Part shown: positions 16,530 through 25,361 of the stretch, one piece after another
How positions within the stretch are numbered: the first letter of the stretch is position 1
Layout: the number at the start of each line of letters is the position of its first letter
Assembly: GCF_000298235.1 (NCBI RefSeq)
Contig: NZ_BAHE01000007.1
Span: forward strand, 62,001-126,000
DNA from: Gordonia namibiensis NBRC 108229
Lineage (GTDB): Bacteria > Actinomycetota > Actinomycetes > Mycobacteriales > Mycobacteriaceae
DNA length: 64,000 bases
Direction of reading: 5' to 3'
Made by a program: the position numbers and the translations under genes
The notes under the pieces: model-generated
The model's database searches: none
What the model was told of the DNA's origin: nothing
Seen by the model: only the letters and a program-made list of their open reading frames with translations

Positions 16530-17327
16530 GTGAGGACGACACAGACGAGCGACGGACCCATCTCGGTCGTGGATCGGATCTCGGCGGTACTCGAGGCGTT
16601 CAACGGATCGGCCCCGATGACACTGGCGCAGGTCACTGCGCGCACCAAACTACCCCGATCGTCCGTGCATCGGCTGCTCGAGCAGCTCGCCAGTGCCGGC
16701 TGGCTGGCCCGGTCACCGGAACAGACCTACGAGCTCGGGGTCAAGGCCTATGAGATGGGCCAGGCCGCACTCAACCAGAATCGTCTGCTCCGAGCCGCAC
16801 GGCCGGTGATGCACGCATTCGCCCAGCGGACGGGTTACACGATCCAGTTGGGCGTCGTCGACGGCGGTGACACCGTCTACCTCGCGAAGGTGAACGGGCG
16901 GCTCAGCGGCCCGACACCCACCGCGGTGGGCCAGCGGGTTCCCGCCCATCTGACCGCCCTCGGGAAGGTCATCATCGCGTACGCGGAGGTCGCCCCGCGG
17001 CAATCTCCCCGGGGTCTGCACAAGCTCGACGACGGCACGCTCGTCAAGCAGACCGCCCTGTCGATCACGAGCCCCGCCCAGTTCGACGCCGAGCTCGCCC
17101 AGATCCGGGACCGCGGTGCAGCTTTCGACCGCGGTGAGGCCTTCCCCGGCGTCGCCTGCGTGGGCGTCTCGATCGGACCGCACGATCACATCTACGGCAA
17201 TCTCGCCGGCCTCTCGGTCTGTGCTCCGGTGGGCGCGGTTGATCTCCGAAAGCTCATGGGGCCGGCCCGTATCGTGGCCGGTGAGATCTGGGAACGTTGC
17301 GTCGCAGCAGATCTCACCGACCACTGA
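16530..17327 (+). CDS. IclR-family transcriptional regulator
   Basis: A 265-residue regulator starting at GTG 16530, with GGAGGAGG just upstream; a longer open frame before it is antisense to the reductase. Residues about 12-75 form the winged helix (VVDRISAVLEAF, MTLAQVTARTKLPRSSVHRLLEQLASAGWLAR), followed by the effector domain (YTIQLGVVDGGDTVYLAKVNG, RVPAHLTALGKVIIAY, RDRGAAFDRGEAFPGVACVGVSI). IclR proteins bind aromatic or other small acids. It is divergent from the long catabolic run and convergent with the KstD1-like gene, so it likely controls the cluster. Whether it represses or activates cannot be told from sequence. Confidence 0.92.
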   Translation: MRTTQTSDGPISVVDRISAVLEAFNGSAPMTLAQVTARTKLPRSSVHRLLEQLASAGWLARSPEQTYELGVKAYEMGQAALNQNRLLRAARPVMHAFAQRTGYTIQLGVVDGGDTVYLAKVNGRLSGPTPTAVGQRVPAHLTALGKVIIAYAEVAPRQSPRGLHKLDDGTLVKQTALSITSPAQFDAELAQIRDRGAAFDRGEAFPGVACVGVSIGPHDHIYGNLAGLSVCAPVGAVDLRKLMGPARIVAGEIWERCVAADLTDH

Positions 17328-17334
17328 GGACCCT

Positions 17335-18912
17335 CTACGTGGTGGTACCCGGGGCGCCGGCCAGATGGGCCGCCATGTCGGCGACGGCACGGTAGGCGAA
17401 CACCATCCCCGATCCGAGTGGTGTACCGGGCCCCGGATAGACCTCACCCGAGACCGAGGCCGAGGAGTTCCCCGCCGCGTACAGACCACGGATCACGCTG
17501 CCGTCTGCTCGACACACCGCGCCCTCGGTGGAGATGACCGCACCACCTTTCGTACCGAGGTCACCCAGCACCAGGCGGACCGCATGGAATCGCGAACCGT
17601 CGAGGGACGGCAGGCACTGTGCGGCGTCCTGCGCCCCGACGAAGAACCGGCCGTAGGGATCTTCTCCGCGCGCGAAGTCCTCGTCCCGGCCCGCTACGGC
17701 GAAGCCGTTGTACCGATCGATTGTCGCCGTGAGCTTCTCGACGTCGAGGCCGGTGGCCGCCGCGAGCTCTCCCACGGTCGAGGCGGTGTGCCACAGGCCC
17801 GCCTCGGTCATCGCGGCGCGCTCCGGCGCGGGCACGCAGATCGCCGGGAGTTCGTCGCCGAACCGGTTGTCGAAGACGAACCAGAACACCTCGCCGGCCC
17901 CGTCGCGCATCCGCTGCAACATCGCCCGGCCCATCTGGTCGTAGGGCAACATCTCGTTGGCGAACCGCTGCCCCGTCGAATCGACGATGATCCCCGCCCG
18001 GACCCCGAGGGTGAACGCGGCGCGGCCGTTCGGGAACAGAGTGGCGGGACACCACCAGGACTGGTCGAGCAGGTCCACCTGCGCCCCCACCTCCGACAGC
18101 ATCCGCAAGGCGTCACCGCTGCCGGTGTCCGGATGGGACGCCGACCAGTCTGCGGTCGGCATCTGCTGGTGAACGCGCCGCAGTTCGGCGTTGCGCTCGT
18201 AACCCCCTGCGGCAACGATGATCCCGGCCCGGGCCCGGATCGTCCGTCGGTGTGCGCCGGCGCTGACCTCGAGCCCAACGACGTCCCCCGCGTCGTCGAC
18301 GATCAAACGCTCCGCCGCCGTGCCGAGATGCAGGTCGGCACGGCCCGACTCGTCGAGCGCCAGCACCATCCGGGCTATCCAGGCCTGGCCACCGTCGAGT
18401 ACGGAGCGGTCGACCTCCATGCCGAACTGATCGGCAGGGACCGGCGGCCGGATGTCCCGCAGGCGGTCACCCAGCTCGTCGGCCGAGATGGAGGCCGCGA
18501 AGATGCTCCGGCCGTGGTCCTTCCGGCCGGGGGCCGCGTAGTAATCCGGAAATGGGCGGTGCTCCAGGGGGATTCCCACCTCGTCCTCCAGGAAACGCGC
18601 CACCTCCGGGCCGGTTTCCAGGAACGTCCGCTGCAGGGCCTCGGCGGTGCGGTCGCCCACGAGTGACCGAAAATAGGCCAGCCCGTTTTCGACGGAATCG
18701 TCGACACCCTGCCGTTCCAGTACGTGGTTACCCGGTAGCCACACGCTTCCACCGGAATACGCCGACGTACCGCCGAAGTACGAACTCTTCTCCACCACAC
18801 ACACCGACAGCCCGCGCTTCACCGCGGCCAGCGCACCGGCGAGCGCGGCGCCACCCGAGCCGATCACGACGACGTCGTAACTGCTGTCCCACTGCTGATC
18901 ATCCACGGCCAT
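17335..18912 (-). CDS. 3-Ketosteroid delta1-dehydrogenase, KstD1 type
   Basis: A 525-residue flavoenzyme from ATG 18912 (an upstream start at 18924 adds four residues). It follows Rhodococcus KstD1 closely: GSGGAAL loop, GGTSAYSGGSVWLPGN, FPDYYAAPGR, NEMLPYDQMGRA, DLGTKGG, YPGPGTPLGSGMVF. The catalytic set Tyr119/Tyr318/Tyr487/Gly491 of KstD1 is Tyr124, Tyr324, Tyr492 and Gly496 here. It should introduce the C1-C2 double bond in a 3-ketosteroid, the step that with 9alpha-hydroxylation opens ring B. The gene ends 7 bp from the convergent IclR stop and no KstR box is seen near it, so it is probably regulated with this cluster rather than by KstR. Confidence 0.9.
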   Translation of the reverse strand: MAVDDQQWDSSYDVVVIGSGGAALAGALAAVKRGLSVCVVEKSSYFGGTSAYSGGSVWLPGNHVLERQGVDDSVENGLAYFRSLVGDRTAEALQRTFLETGPEVARFLEDEVGIPLEHRPFPDYYAAPGRKDHGRSIFAASISADELGDRLRDIRPPVPADQFGMEVDRSVLDGGQAWIARMVLALDESGRADLHLGTAAERLIVDDAGDVVGLEVSAGAHRRTIRARAGIIVAAGGYERNAELRRVHQQMPTADWSASHPDTGSGDALRMLSEVGAQVDLLDQSWWCPATLFPNGRAAFTLGVRAGIIVDSTGQRFANEMLPYDQMGRAMLQRMRDGAGEVFWFVFDNRFGDELPAICVPAPERAAMTEAGLWHTASTVGELAAATGLDVEKLTATIDRYNGFAVAGRDEDFARGEDPYGRFFVGAQDAAQCLPSLDGSRFHAVRLVLGDLGTKGGAVISTEGAVCRADGSVIRGLYAAGNSSASVSGEVYPGPGTPLGSGMVFAYRAVADMAAHLAGAPGTTT

Positions 18913-19017
18913 CAGGCGCCACACCCCTGCTCGGAATCATCGCCGATCGCGCATCGATCGGCGCCACATCACGAGACGCTAGCCGCGGCGGCCGCAACCC
19001 ACGTGGGGGTCTCCCGC

Positions 19018-19437
19018 TCAGAGGGAGCCGTTCCTGGAGACCAGCTCCAGGCGGTGGCCGTCGGGGTCGGCGAGGACGCCGATCGCCATCCCGTAGGAGG
19101 CGTGCTCGACCACCGGGGACACCTCGGTCCCGCCGCAGTCGACCCCGCGTCGCAGGGCGGCCGCCGCGTCGGCGACGTTCAGGACCAGCTTGTTGAACAT
19201 GTTCCCGTGATCGGGTTTTTCCTCCCCCGCGGCACCTTTCGGGCGGATCAGCTCGATCCCCGCCGTGCCGGCGCGCAGGATGACCGCATCGAATGCCGGA
19301 GTGGCGAATTCACGCTCGACGACGAATCCCAACCCGCGAGCGTAGAAATCGGTCGATCCGCGCAGGTCGGACACCCGAACCGCGGCGAGCGACAAGACGA
19401 TCCCAGTCTCGTTCGGGGCCGCTGGGCTCGGGTTCAT
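19018..19437 (-). CDS. VOC-family (glyoxalase/dioxygenase superfamily) protein
   Basis: A 139-residue single-domain VOC protein starting at ATG 19437, overlapping the SDR stop (ATGA). The fold signature is AAVRVSDLRGSTDFYARGLGF in the first half, and MFNKLVLNVADAAAALRRG with VLADPDGHRLELVSRNGS in the second; the terminal LADPDGHRLEL carries the usual metal-binding Glu. Related proteins isomerise or cleave CoA esters, dicarbonyls or catechols. Its pairing with an SDR suggests processing of a ring-degradation intermediate. No specific substrate can be assigned. Confidence 0.8.
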   Translation of the reverse strand: MNPSPAAPNETGIVLSLAAVRVSDLRGSTDFYARGLGFVVEREFATPAFDAVILRAGTAGIELIRPKGAAGEEKPDHGNMFNKLVLNVADAAAALRRGVDCGGTEVSPVVEHASYGMAIGVLADPDGHRLELVSRNGSL

Positions 19438-20192
19438 CGGGTTTGGGACCCGCCGTTGAAATCGAGTGTCTGGCCGGTCATCCCGCCGGCCTCGTGAGAG
19501 GCGAGGTACGCGCAGAAGGCACCGACCTCGATGGGATCCCCCAGCCTCCCGATCGGGATCTGGGTGAGGATTCGTTCGATCATCTCCGGAGGCATCTTGT
19601 CCTCGAGATTCTTCTGATGGCCGAGTGCCACGATGTTCGCGGTGACCCCGTACTGGCCGGTCTCGGCTGCGAGGTGCCGGATGAATCCCTCGATCCCGCT
19701 CTTGCCCGTGGCGTACATCGTCTGGTTGATGTTCTGACCGGTCCGTGCCGAGCCGGAGGAGATCTGCACGATGCGTCCCCAACCGTTGTCGCACATACCG
19801 TCCAGGACGACCTTGATGCAGTTCATGGCGCCGAAGATGTTGAGGTCGATCGGCGCACGCCACTCCTCCGGGGCGAGGTCACGGAAGGGCTTGATGACCC
19901 GACCCTCGGCCACACCGGCGTTGTTCACGAGGATGTCGACGTGCCCGCCGAGTTCGGCCTCGGCCGCCCGCACGGCCTCCGCGGTGGCGTCGATGTCGGT
20001 GACGTCGAAGGCGGCGGCGATCCCGCGATTGCCCTCCTCGGCGATGGCCGCGGCGACCTTCTCGGCCCGGTCGGCATGCAGGTCGTTCACGATCACCGAA
20101 GCGCCTTGGCGTGCCAGCACTTTGGCGATCCCCTCACCGACGCTCTGTCCGGCACCACTGACCAATGCGATATGTCCGGTCAAATTGAACAA
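19434..20192 (-). CDS. Short-chain dehydrogenase/reductase
   Basis: A 252-residue SDR starting at TTG 20192, supported by AAGGAG six bases upstream. The nucleotide loop is atypical, SGAGQSVGEGI in place of TGxxxGIG; NDLHAD suggests NAD(H). NNAG and the active site QISSGSARTGQNINQTMYATGK are present. The ending GQTLDFNGGSQTR is typical of 3-oxoacyl or hydroxysteroid SDRs. It is coupled to the VOC gene and is divergent from the operon starting at 20345. It may oxidise a hydroxyacyl or hydroxysteroid intermediate. Confident family call, unknown substrate. Confidence 0.88.
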   Translation of the reverse strand: MFNLTGHIALVSGAGQSVGEGIAKVLARQGASVIVNDLHADRAEKVAAAIAEEGNRGIAAAFDVTDIDATAEAVRAAEAELGGHVDILVNNAGVAEGRVIKPFRDLAPEEWRAPIDLNIFGAMNCIKVVLDGMCDNGWGRIVQISSGSARTGQNINQTMYATGKSGIEGFIRHLAAETGQYGVTANIVALGHQKNLEDKMPPEMIERILTQIPIGRLGDPIEVGAFCAYLASHEAGGMTGQTLDFNGGSQTR

Positions 20193-20304
20193 GGAAGTCT
20201 CCTTCGAAGAATGGAATCGGCCAGAGGGTCTCGCGGCGGTGCGCGGAGACGACGATCGGCTCGTGCAGTCAGTTCACCGCAGTCGCTCCGGCAAGTCAAT
20301 GATT

Positions 20305-20326
20305 TTGGATCGCTTTTTGAATCCAA
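20305..20326. promoter_or_regulatory. Inverted repeat TTGGAT-N10-ATCCAA, candidate operator
   Basis: A 6-bp perfect inverted repeat (22 bp in all) in the 152-bp gap between the divergent SDR (20192) and crotonase (20345) genes. It lies just upstream of a possible -10 element. The GntR/FCD regulator encoded in the plus-strand operon (24684) is the natural candidate to bind here. Confidence 0.45.
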
Positions 20327-20331
20327 TCAGC

Positions 20332-20337
20332 TACGCT
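20332..20337 (+). promoter_or_regulatory. Candidate -10 element of a leaderless transcript
   Basis: TACGCT ends 7 bases before the ATG at 20345, and the start has no Shine-Dalgarno sequence (CCCCTGC precedes it). The predicted transcript would begin at or very near the start codon. It overlaps the region just downstream of the 20305-20326 inverted repeat, a good place for repression. Confidence 0.35.
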
Positions 20338-20344
20338 CCCCTGC

Positions 20345-21157
20345 ATGACGTCCGATACAGCTCCCAGCGCGCAGCCTTCCGACGACGAAGCAGCGTCGAT
20401 CATCACGTCGTTCACCGACGGCGTCGCCCGGCTGACCCTGAACAATCCGCGTCGCAAGAACGCCATCACCCTCGACATGGCCGCCGCCATCGAGCAGTTC
20501 TGCGACCAGGTCGCCGCCGACGACAGCATCGGCGCAGTCGTCGTCGACGCCGCGGGCACCTACTTCTGCAGCGGTGCCGACACCCGCATCCTCGCCGCCG
20601 CCTCCGCCGATCCCGCCTCGCCGGAGTCGGTCGTGCAGTTGTCCGCGGTCTACAAGGCCTTCATGCGCGTGGGTTCGCTGCCCGTGCCGACCGTCGGCGT
20701 GGTGGTCGGCGGGGCGGTGGGCGCGGGCCTCAACCTGGCACTCGCGGTCGACCTGCTCATCGCCACCCCGGACGCCAAGCTGGACAGCGGTTTCCTCGCT
20801 CGGGGTATCCACCCGGGAGGCGGGCACATCACTCTGCTGAACCGGGCGATGGGACGGGCGAACACCATCGCGCTCGCCGCGTGCGGTCAGTCACTCACCG
20901 GCGAACAGGCCGTCGAACGCGGTCTGGCCTACGCCGCCGCCCCGATCGAGGACATCCCCGCGATCGTGGACGGACTCACCGCACCCGCCGCACGTGATCC
21001 CGAGTTGACCCGCCGCGTCATGTCCAGCGTGCGACTCGAGCTCGGTCCGCCCGCGGTCACCTGGGACTCGGCGGTCGAGATCGAGCGCGGTACCCAGATG
21101 TGGTCGATGGCCCGCAAGGGGCAGAACTGGTCGTCGCGCGGACCCGGCCGGTCATGA
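20345..21157 (+). CDS. Enoyl-CoA hydratase/isomerase (crotonase) family protein
   Basis: A 270-residue crotonase. Oxyanion-hole elements are AAGTYFCSGADTRIL (about 75-90) and VGGAVGAGLNLALAVDLLIATPDAKLDSGFLARGIHPGGGHITLL (about 120-165). The glutamate common in hydratases at the GxxP/GG stretch is not clearly present (GFLARGIHPGGG), so an isomerase, hydrolase or ring-opening activity is possible. It is first in a five-junction coupled operon with two acyl-CoA dehydrogenases and a CoA-transferase. It probably acts on an alpha,beta-unsaturated or cyclic acyl-CoA. The stop overlaps the next start (ATGA). Confidence 0.88.
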   Translation: MTSDTAPSAQPSDDEAASIITSFTDGVARLTLNNPRRKNAITLDMAAAIEQFCDQVAADDSIGAVVVDAAGTYFCSGADTRILAAASADPASPESVVQLSAVYKAFMRVGSLPVPTVGVVVGGAVGAGLNLALAVDLLIATPDAKLDSGFLARGIHPGGGHITLLNRAMGRANTIALAACGQSLTGEQAVERGLAYAAAPIEDIPAIVDGLTAPAARDPELTRRVMSSVRLELGPPAVTWDSAVEIERGTQMWSMARKGQNWSSRGPGRS

Positions 21158-22320
21158 CCGCCCTCCACGAGACCCGCGGCTCGTCGGTCGGGGTCGACGA
21201 CGCCGCCCTGGAGGCTCTGCGCACCGAGGTCCGCGAGTTCCTCCGCGACGAGATCGCCCGCGGCGCATTCGTTCCCGACGTCGACAGCTGGATGACCGGC
21301 TTCGACCCCGCGTTCAGTCGACGACTGGGCGACCGCGGATGGCTCGGCATGACGATGCCGACCGAATACGGCGGCCGGGGACGCACCCCCGTCGAACGAT
21401 TCGTCATCACCGAGGAACTCCTCGCCCACGGGGCCCCGGTCGCCGCACACTGGATCGCCGACCGGCAGATGGCCCCGGGCATCCTCGCGAACGGCACCGA
21501 AGAGCAGAAGCGCCGCTACCTTCCCGGGATCGCTTCGGGCGAGATCTATTTCGCGATCGGGATGTCCGAACCGGATGCCGGTTCGGATCTCGCGAGCGTC
21601 CGCACCCGGGCGAGGGACACCGGTGACAGCTGGACCGTCAGCGGCACCAAGGTCTGGACCACCGGCGCCCACATCTCCCACGCGATGGTCCTGCTGGCAC
21701 GCACCGACGGCACCCCGGAGGATCGGCAGCAGGGCCTGTCCCAGATCCTCGTCGACCTGTCCCATCCGGACATCGAGGTACGCCCACTGCGGAGCATCGA
21801 CTGCCAGGCCCACTTCAACGAGGTGATCTTCCACGATGCCGTCGTCGACAAGTCGGCACTGCTCGGGCGCCGGGGCAACGGGTGGCAACAGGTGATGAGC
21901 GAGTTGGCCTTCGAACGTTCCGGCCCCGAGCGATACCTCAGCACACTGCCGCTCTTGCGGGCATGGGCGGATCATCTCCGCGGGACCGGGGCGACCCCCG
22001 CACAGCGCCGTACCCTCGGCACCCTCACCGCGCAGGCGTGGGCGTTACGACAGATGTCCTTACGCGTGGCGGCCGAACTGTCTGCCGGCGGCAAACCGGA
22101 TGTGCTGGCCGCCATGGTCAAAGACCTGGGCTCGACGTTCGAGGGCGAACTCGTCGATGCTGTTCGCAGCGCGTCGGGCGTCATCGCACGAAGGAGCGGA
22201 GGCACTCCGCTGGAGCGTCTCCTCGGCCAGAGTGTGCTGCACACACCCGCTTTCACCCTCCGGGGCGGAACCAACGAGATCCTGCGCGGCATCGTGGCGC
22301 GGGGAATGGGGATTCGATGA
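21154..22320 (+). CDS. Acyl-CoA dehydrogenase, subunit of a likely heteromeric pair
   Basis: A 388-residue acyl-CoA dehydrogenase from ATG 21154. The N-terminal region has GWLGMTMPTEYGGRGRTPVERFVITEELL, the middle domain FAIGMSEPDAGSDLASVRTRA and TVSGTKVWTTGAHISHAMVLLARTD, and the C-terminal FAD-contact segment LRGGTNEILRGIVARGMG. This is the FadE29-like larger type. A second, shorter dehydrogenase follows with a 4-bp overlap, as in the alpha2beta2 enzymes of steroid side-chain oxidation (FadE28/FadE29, ChsE4/E5). It should desaturate a branched or cyclic acyl-CoA. Substrate not known; the neighbouring CoA-transferase probably makes the thioester. Confidence 0.9.
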   Translation: MTALHETRGSSVGVDDAALEALRTEVREFLRDEIARGAFVPDVDSWMTGFDPAFSRRLGDRGWLGMTMPTEYGGRGRTPVERFVITEELLAHGAPVAAHWIADRQMAPGILANGTEEQKRRYLPGIASGEIYFAIGMSEPDAGSDLASVRTRARDTGDSWTVSGTKVWTTGAHISHAMVLLARTDGTPEDRQQGLSQILVDLSHPDIEVRPLRSIDCQAHFNEVIFHDAVVDKSALLGRRGNGWQQVMSELAFERSGPERYLSTLPLLRAWADHLRGTGATPAQRRTLGTLTAQAWALRQMSLRVAAELSAGGKPDVLAAMVKDLGSTFEGELVDAVRSASGVIARRSGGTPLERLLGQSVLHTPAFTLRGGTNEILRGIVARGMGIR

Positions 22321-23411
22321 GCGAACTGGCCGCCGAACTCGTCGCGGCGACGACCTCGATTCTGGACCGGGTCACCGTCGGCACCGAGACACCGCCGACG
22401 GGCATCGACACGGAACTGTGGGCAGCCCTGGCGGATTCGGGCTTCACCAATCTCGATGTTTCCGACGCCGCCGACGGGCAGGGCGCCGATCTCGAGGACG
22501 CGCTCGCCGTGCTGTCCGCGGTGACCGCAGCCGGGGCGATCACCCCGTACGTCGAACATGCGCTCCTGGCCGCATGGCTCGCCGGCGCAGTCGGAAAGTC
22601 ACCGGAGGGGACCACCGCGACGATCGCGGTCGCCGACGCCCTCGACTCGCGTCTCGACCGCACTGCCGACGGTGAGGACCGCCTGATACTCAACGGGATC
22701 GTGCGCGACGTCGTCCACGCGACCTCCGCCGACTCCGTTGTCCTACTCCTACCCACCGCCGACGGACCTCTGGTGGCGATCGTCGACCTCGGTGATCCCG
22801 GGGTGAACGTCGCAGACGGCACGGACCTGCTCGGGGTGTCGTTCGGCGACATCCGATTCGACGAGGCGGTGGCCGACTTCCACGCCGATTCCCCGTTCGA
22901 GGCCGCCGATGTCCGGTTGCGAGGCGCGCTGGCGTATTCGACGGCACTGGCCGCAGCCGCACGCACCGTCCACGACCTGACCGTGCAGTACGCCTCGGAA
23001 CGCATCCAGTTCGGCCGACCGCTCGCCAAGTTCCAGGCCATCCAACAGCGACTCGCGGTGATGGCGGCCCGGACCACCATGATGGAGACCGCGACACGAG
23101 TCGCCGCCGAGGCGACCTCGCACGATCCGGGCGGCGCCCGGGCCGCGGTGGCCGCGGCAAAGGTGGTGACGTCGGCATACGCCGACGAGGTGGCCGCGGC
23201 CGGACACCAGATCCACGGTGCGATCGGCTTCACCGCGGAGCACCGGCTCGGCCGGTCGACGACGGCGCTCTGGACATGGCGCGACCGGCACGGGACCGAA
23301 GCCGAATGGGCCGATGTCCTCGCCGGGCGGGTGCTCGACGGTGGCGCCGACCCGTGGGAGATCATCACCGGGACCGAAGCGCCGGAAGCCTCGCCGGAGA
23401 GTGCCCGATGA
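22317..23411 (+). CDS. Acyl-CoA dehydrogenase, second subunit of the pair
   Basis: A 364-residue acyl-CoA dehydrogenase-fold protein starting at ATG 22317 (ATGA overlap). The N-terminal and middle domains are degenerate and rich in Ala and Asp, with only short FAD-like segments. The C-terminal domain is conserved (TVQYASERIQFGRPLAKFQAIQQRLAVMAARTTMM, then AGHQIHGAIGFTAEHRLGRSTTALW). The shape is that of FadE28-type partners, which pair with a FadE29-type subunit and share FAD and active sites. It is very unlikely to act alone. The stop overlaps the CoA-transferase start. Confidence 0.88.
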   Translation: MSELAAELVAATTSILDRVTVGTETPPTGIDTELWAALADSGFTNLDVSDAADGQGADLEDALAVLSAVTAAGAITPYVEHALLAAWLAGAVGKSPEGTTATIAVADALDSRLDRTADGEDRLILNGIVRDVVHATSADSVVLLLPTADGPLVAIVDLGDPGVNVADGTDLLGVSFGDIRFDEAVADFHADSPFEAADVRLRGALAYSTALAAAARTVHDLTVQYASERIQFGRPLAKFQAIQQRLAVMAARTTMMETATRVAAEATSHDPGGARAAVAAAKVVTSAYADEVAAAGHQIHGAIGFTAEHRLGRSTTALWTWRDRHGTEAEWADVLAGRVLDGGADPWEIITGTEAPEASPESAR

Positions 23412-24673
23412 GCGCGGATCTCGTGGGTGACGAGAAGACCGGGGTCGATCCCCGGGCAGCGTGGCGTGCCGCCGAGTCGGCCGTCGACCACGGAATCCTC
23501 AGCGGTCTGCGGGTTCTCGACCTGAGTCGGGTCCTGGCCGGCCCCTACACGGCGCAGATCCTCGCCGATCACGGTGCCGAGGTGATCAAGGTCGAGGCGC
23601 CCGCGGGTGACGAGACCCGAGGGTGGGGACCCCCGTTCGAGGACGAGGGCGCCACGAGCGCCTATTACCAGAGCCTCAACCACAGCAAGGAGAACATCTG
23701 CCTCGACCTCCGAACCGACGCGGGACGGGAGGTCCTCGCCGATCTCCTGGCCGGTGCCGACATCGTGACCGAGAACTTCAAGGCCGGCACGATGGCGCGG
23801 TGGGGTTTCGACTACGACACCGTTCTCGCCGAGCGGCACCCTCGGATGATCTATTGCCGCATCACGGGTTTCGGCGTCGACGGACCGATGGGCGGGCTAC
23901 CCGGATACGACGCGGTCCTCCAGTCGTTCGGCGGTCTGATGAGCGTGAACGGTTACCCCGATGGCAATCCGCTGCGCGTGGGCATCCCCATCGTGGACAT
24001 CGTCGCCGCCAACATGGCGGTGAGCGGCATACTCCTGGCGCTGTACGAGCGGGACCGGAGCGGCCGCGGGCAACTGGTGGACATGACACTGCTCGACTCG
24101 GTGATCTCCATCCTGCATCCGCATGCCGCGAACTGGGTCTCCGGCGGTGCGATACCGCAGCGCACCGGCGACTTCCACCCGACCGTGGTGCCCTACCAGG
24201 TCTTCTCCGCTCGAGACGGCGACTTCTTCGTCAGTGCGGCCAACGACCGTCAGTTCCGTTCGCTCGTCGAGGTTCTCGGGGTGCCCGGGCTCGCCGACGA
24301 CCCGCGGTTCGTGCACAACGGCGAGCGGTCGCAGCATCGCGTCGAGTTGACCACCCTTCTGGGCGAACGTATCGCGCAGTGGGACCGGGACGATCTCGCG
24401 GAACGGCTCGAGCGCGCGGGAGTCCCGGCGAGCCCGGTCAACAATGTCGCGGAGGCACTGACCTCGCTGCAGGTCCGGCATCGGGAGTTGTTCCTCGACA
24501 CCGACGAGTATCGCGGCGTCGGTGTCCCGATCTCGTTGAGCAGGTCGACTCACCGCTCACCCCGCCCGGCGGTACGTCGCGGCGAGCACACCGAGGAAGT
24601 CCTCGCCGCCCTGGGCTACGACCCGAGCCGGTTGGCCGAGCTCCGGTCGTCGGGCGTGTTCGGCGACGGGTAG
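23408..24673 (+). CDS. CaiB/BaiF family (class III) CoA-transferase
   Basis: A 421-residue enzyme starting at ATG 23408. It has the usual order: LRVLDLSRVLAGPYTAQILADHGAEVIKVEAP, then SLNHSKENICLDLRTDAGR, DIVTENFKAGTMARWGFDY, GGLPGYDAVLQSFGG, and GRGQLVDMTLLDSVISI. In the last, the Asp five residues after VD corresponds to the nucleophilic Asp of formyl-CoA transferase and CaiB. The small domain (ARDGDFFVSAANDRQFRSL) and the GVPASPVNNVAEAL segment follow. It moves CoA between acids, so it activates the substrate of the dehydrogenase pair without ATP. Donor and acceptor cannot be told. Confidence 0.92.
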   Translation: MSADLVGDEKTGVDPRAAWRAAESAVDHGILSGLRVLDLSRVLAGPYTAQILADHGAEVIKVEAPAGDETRGWGPPFEDEGATSAYYQSLNHSKENICLDLRTDAGREVLADLLAGADIVTENFKAGTMARWGFDYDTVLAERHPRMIYCRITGFGVDGPMGGLPGYDAVLQSFGGLMSVNGYPDGNPLRVGIPIVDIVAANMAVSGILLALYERDRSGRGQLVDMTLLDSVISILHPHAANWVSGGAIPQRTGDFHPTVVPYQVFSARDGDFFVSAANDRQFRSLVEVLGVPGLADDPRFVHNGERSQHRVELTTLLGERIAQWDRDDLAERLERAGVPASPVNNVAEALTSLQVRHRELFLDTDEYRGVGVPISLSRSTHRSPRPAVRRGEHTEEVLAALGYDPSRLAELRSSGVFGDG

Positions 24674-24683
24674 GAAGGACACC

Positions 24684-25361
24684 ATGGGACGCAACACGAC
24701 CGCGCCATCCGAACCCGCACAGTCGCGGTCGGTCAGACGTGTCGTCGCCGAGATCGAGCGCATGATGGCGACCGGTGAGCTACTTCCGGGACAGCCGATC
24801 CGACAAGAGTGGATGGCCGAGCGTCTGGGTGTCAGCCGACTCCCCATCCGGGAGGCCCTGCGCGAGTTGACCGCTCAGGGGTTGGTGGCCCACCGGCAGA
24901 ATGTCGGGTACACCGTCGTGCGGTTGGACCAGGACGAGTTCGACCAGATCTACCTCATGCGTTCGGCGCTGGAGCGCGAGGTCCTCGGTCGGCTCCCCCG
25001 GTTCGACGCCGCGGCACTCGACGAGATGCACGTCATCGCCACGCGGATCACCGAGGCCGCGGACCGCGGTGACATCGTCACGATGCGCACCGAGAACCAG
25101 ATCTTCCACTTCGCGATGTTCGAGCGCTCCGGGCTTCACCTGGTGGTCGCCGAACTGCGCCGGCTCTGGAAACTCGCCATGCCCTATCACGCTGCGTACC
25201 TGTACGACCCGGCCGGACGGCAACGTGTGTGCGGGGAACACGAAGAGATGATCGACGCCCTGGCCGAGGGTGACAACGCCCGCCTCATCGAGCTGATGAA
25301 CGAGCACCGGCGCGGCGGCGAGGCCAACACCGGGATGATCCTGGGTGGTGGCCGGCCGTGA
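24684..25361 (+). CDS. GntR-family regulator, FCD (FadR) subfamily
   Basis: A 225-residue regulator with AGGAAGGA ahead of ATG 24684. Residues about 15-80 form the winged helix (VVAEIERMMATGELLPGQPI, MAERLGVSRLPIREALRELTAQGLVA). The FCD ligand domain follows, with helices starting LDQDEFDQIYLMRSALEREVL; its likely metal-binding His residues lie in NQIFHFAMFE, MPYHAAYLYD and CGEHEEMIDAL. FCD proteins sense organic acids or acyl-CoAs. It is co-transcribed with the degradation genes it probably controls; the 20305-20326 palindrome is a candidate site. Confidence 0.9.
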   Translation: MGRNTTAPSEPAQSRSVRRVVAEIERMMATGELLPGQPIRQEWMAERLGVSRLPIREALRELTAQGLVAHRQNVGYTVVRLDQDEFDQIYLMRSALEREVLGRLPRFDAAALDEMHVIATRITEAADRGDIVTMRTENQIFHFAMFERSGLHLVVAELRRLWKLAMPYHAAYLYDPAGRQRVCGEHEEMIDALAEGDNARLIELMNEHRRGGEANTGMILGGGRP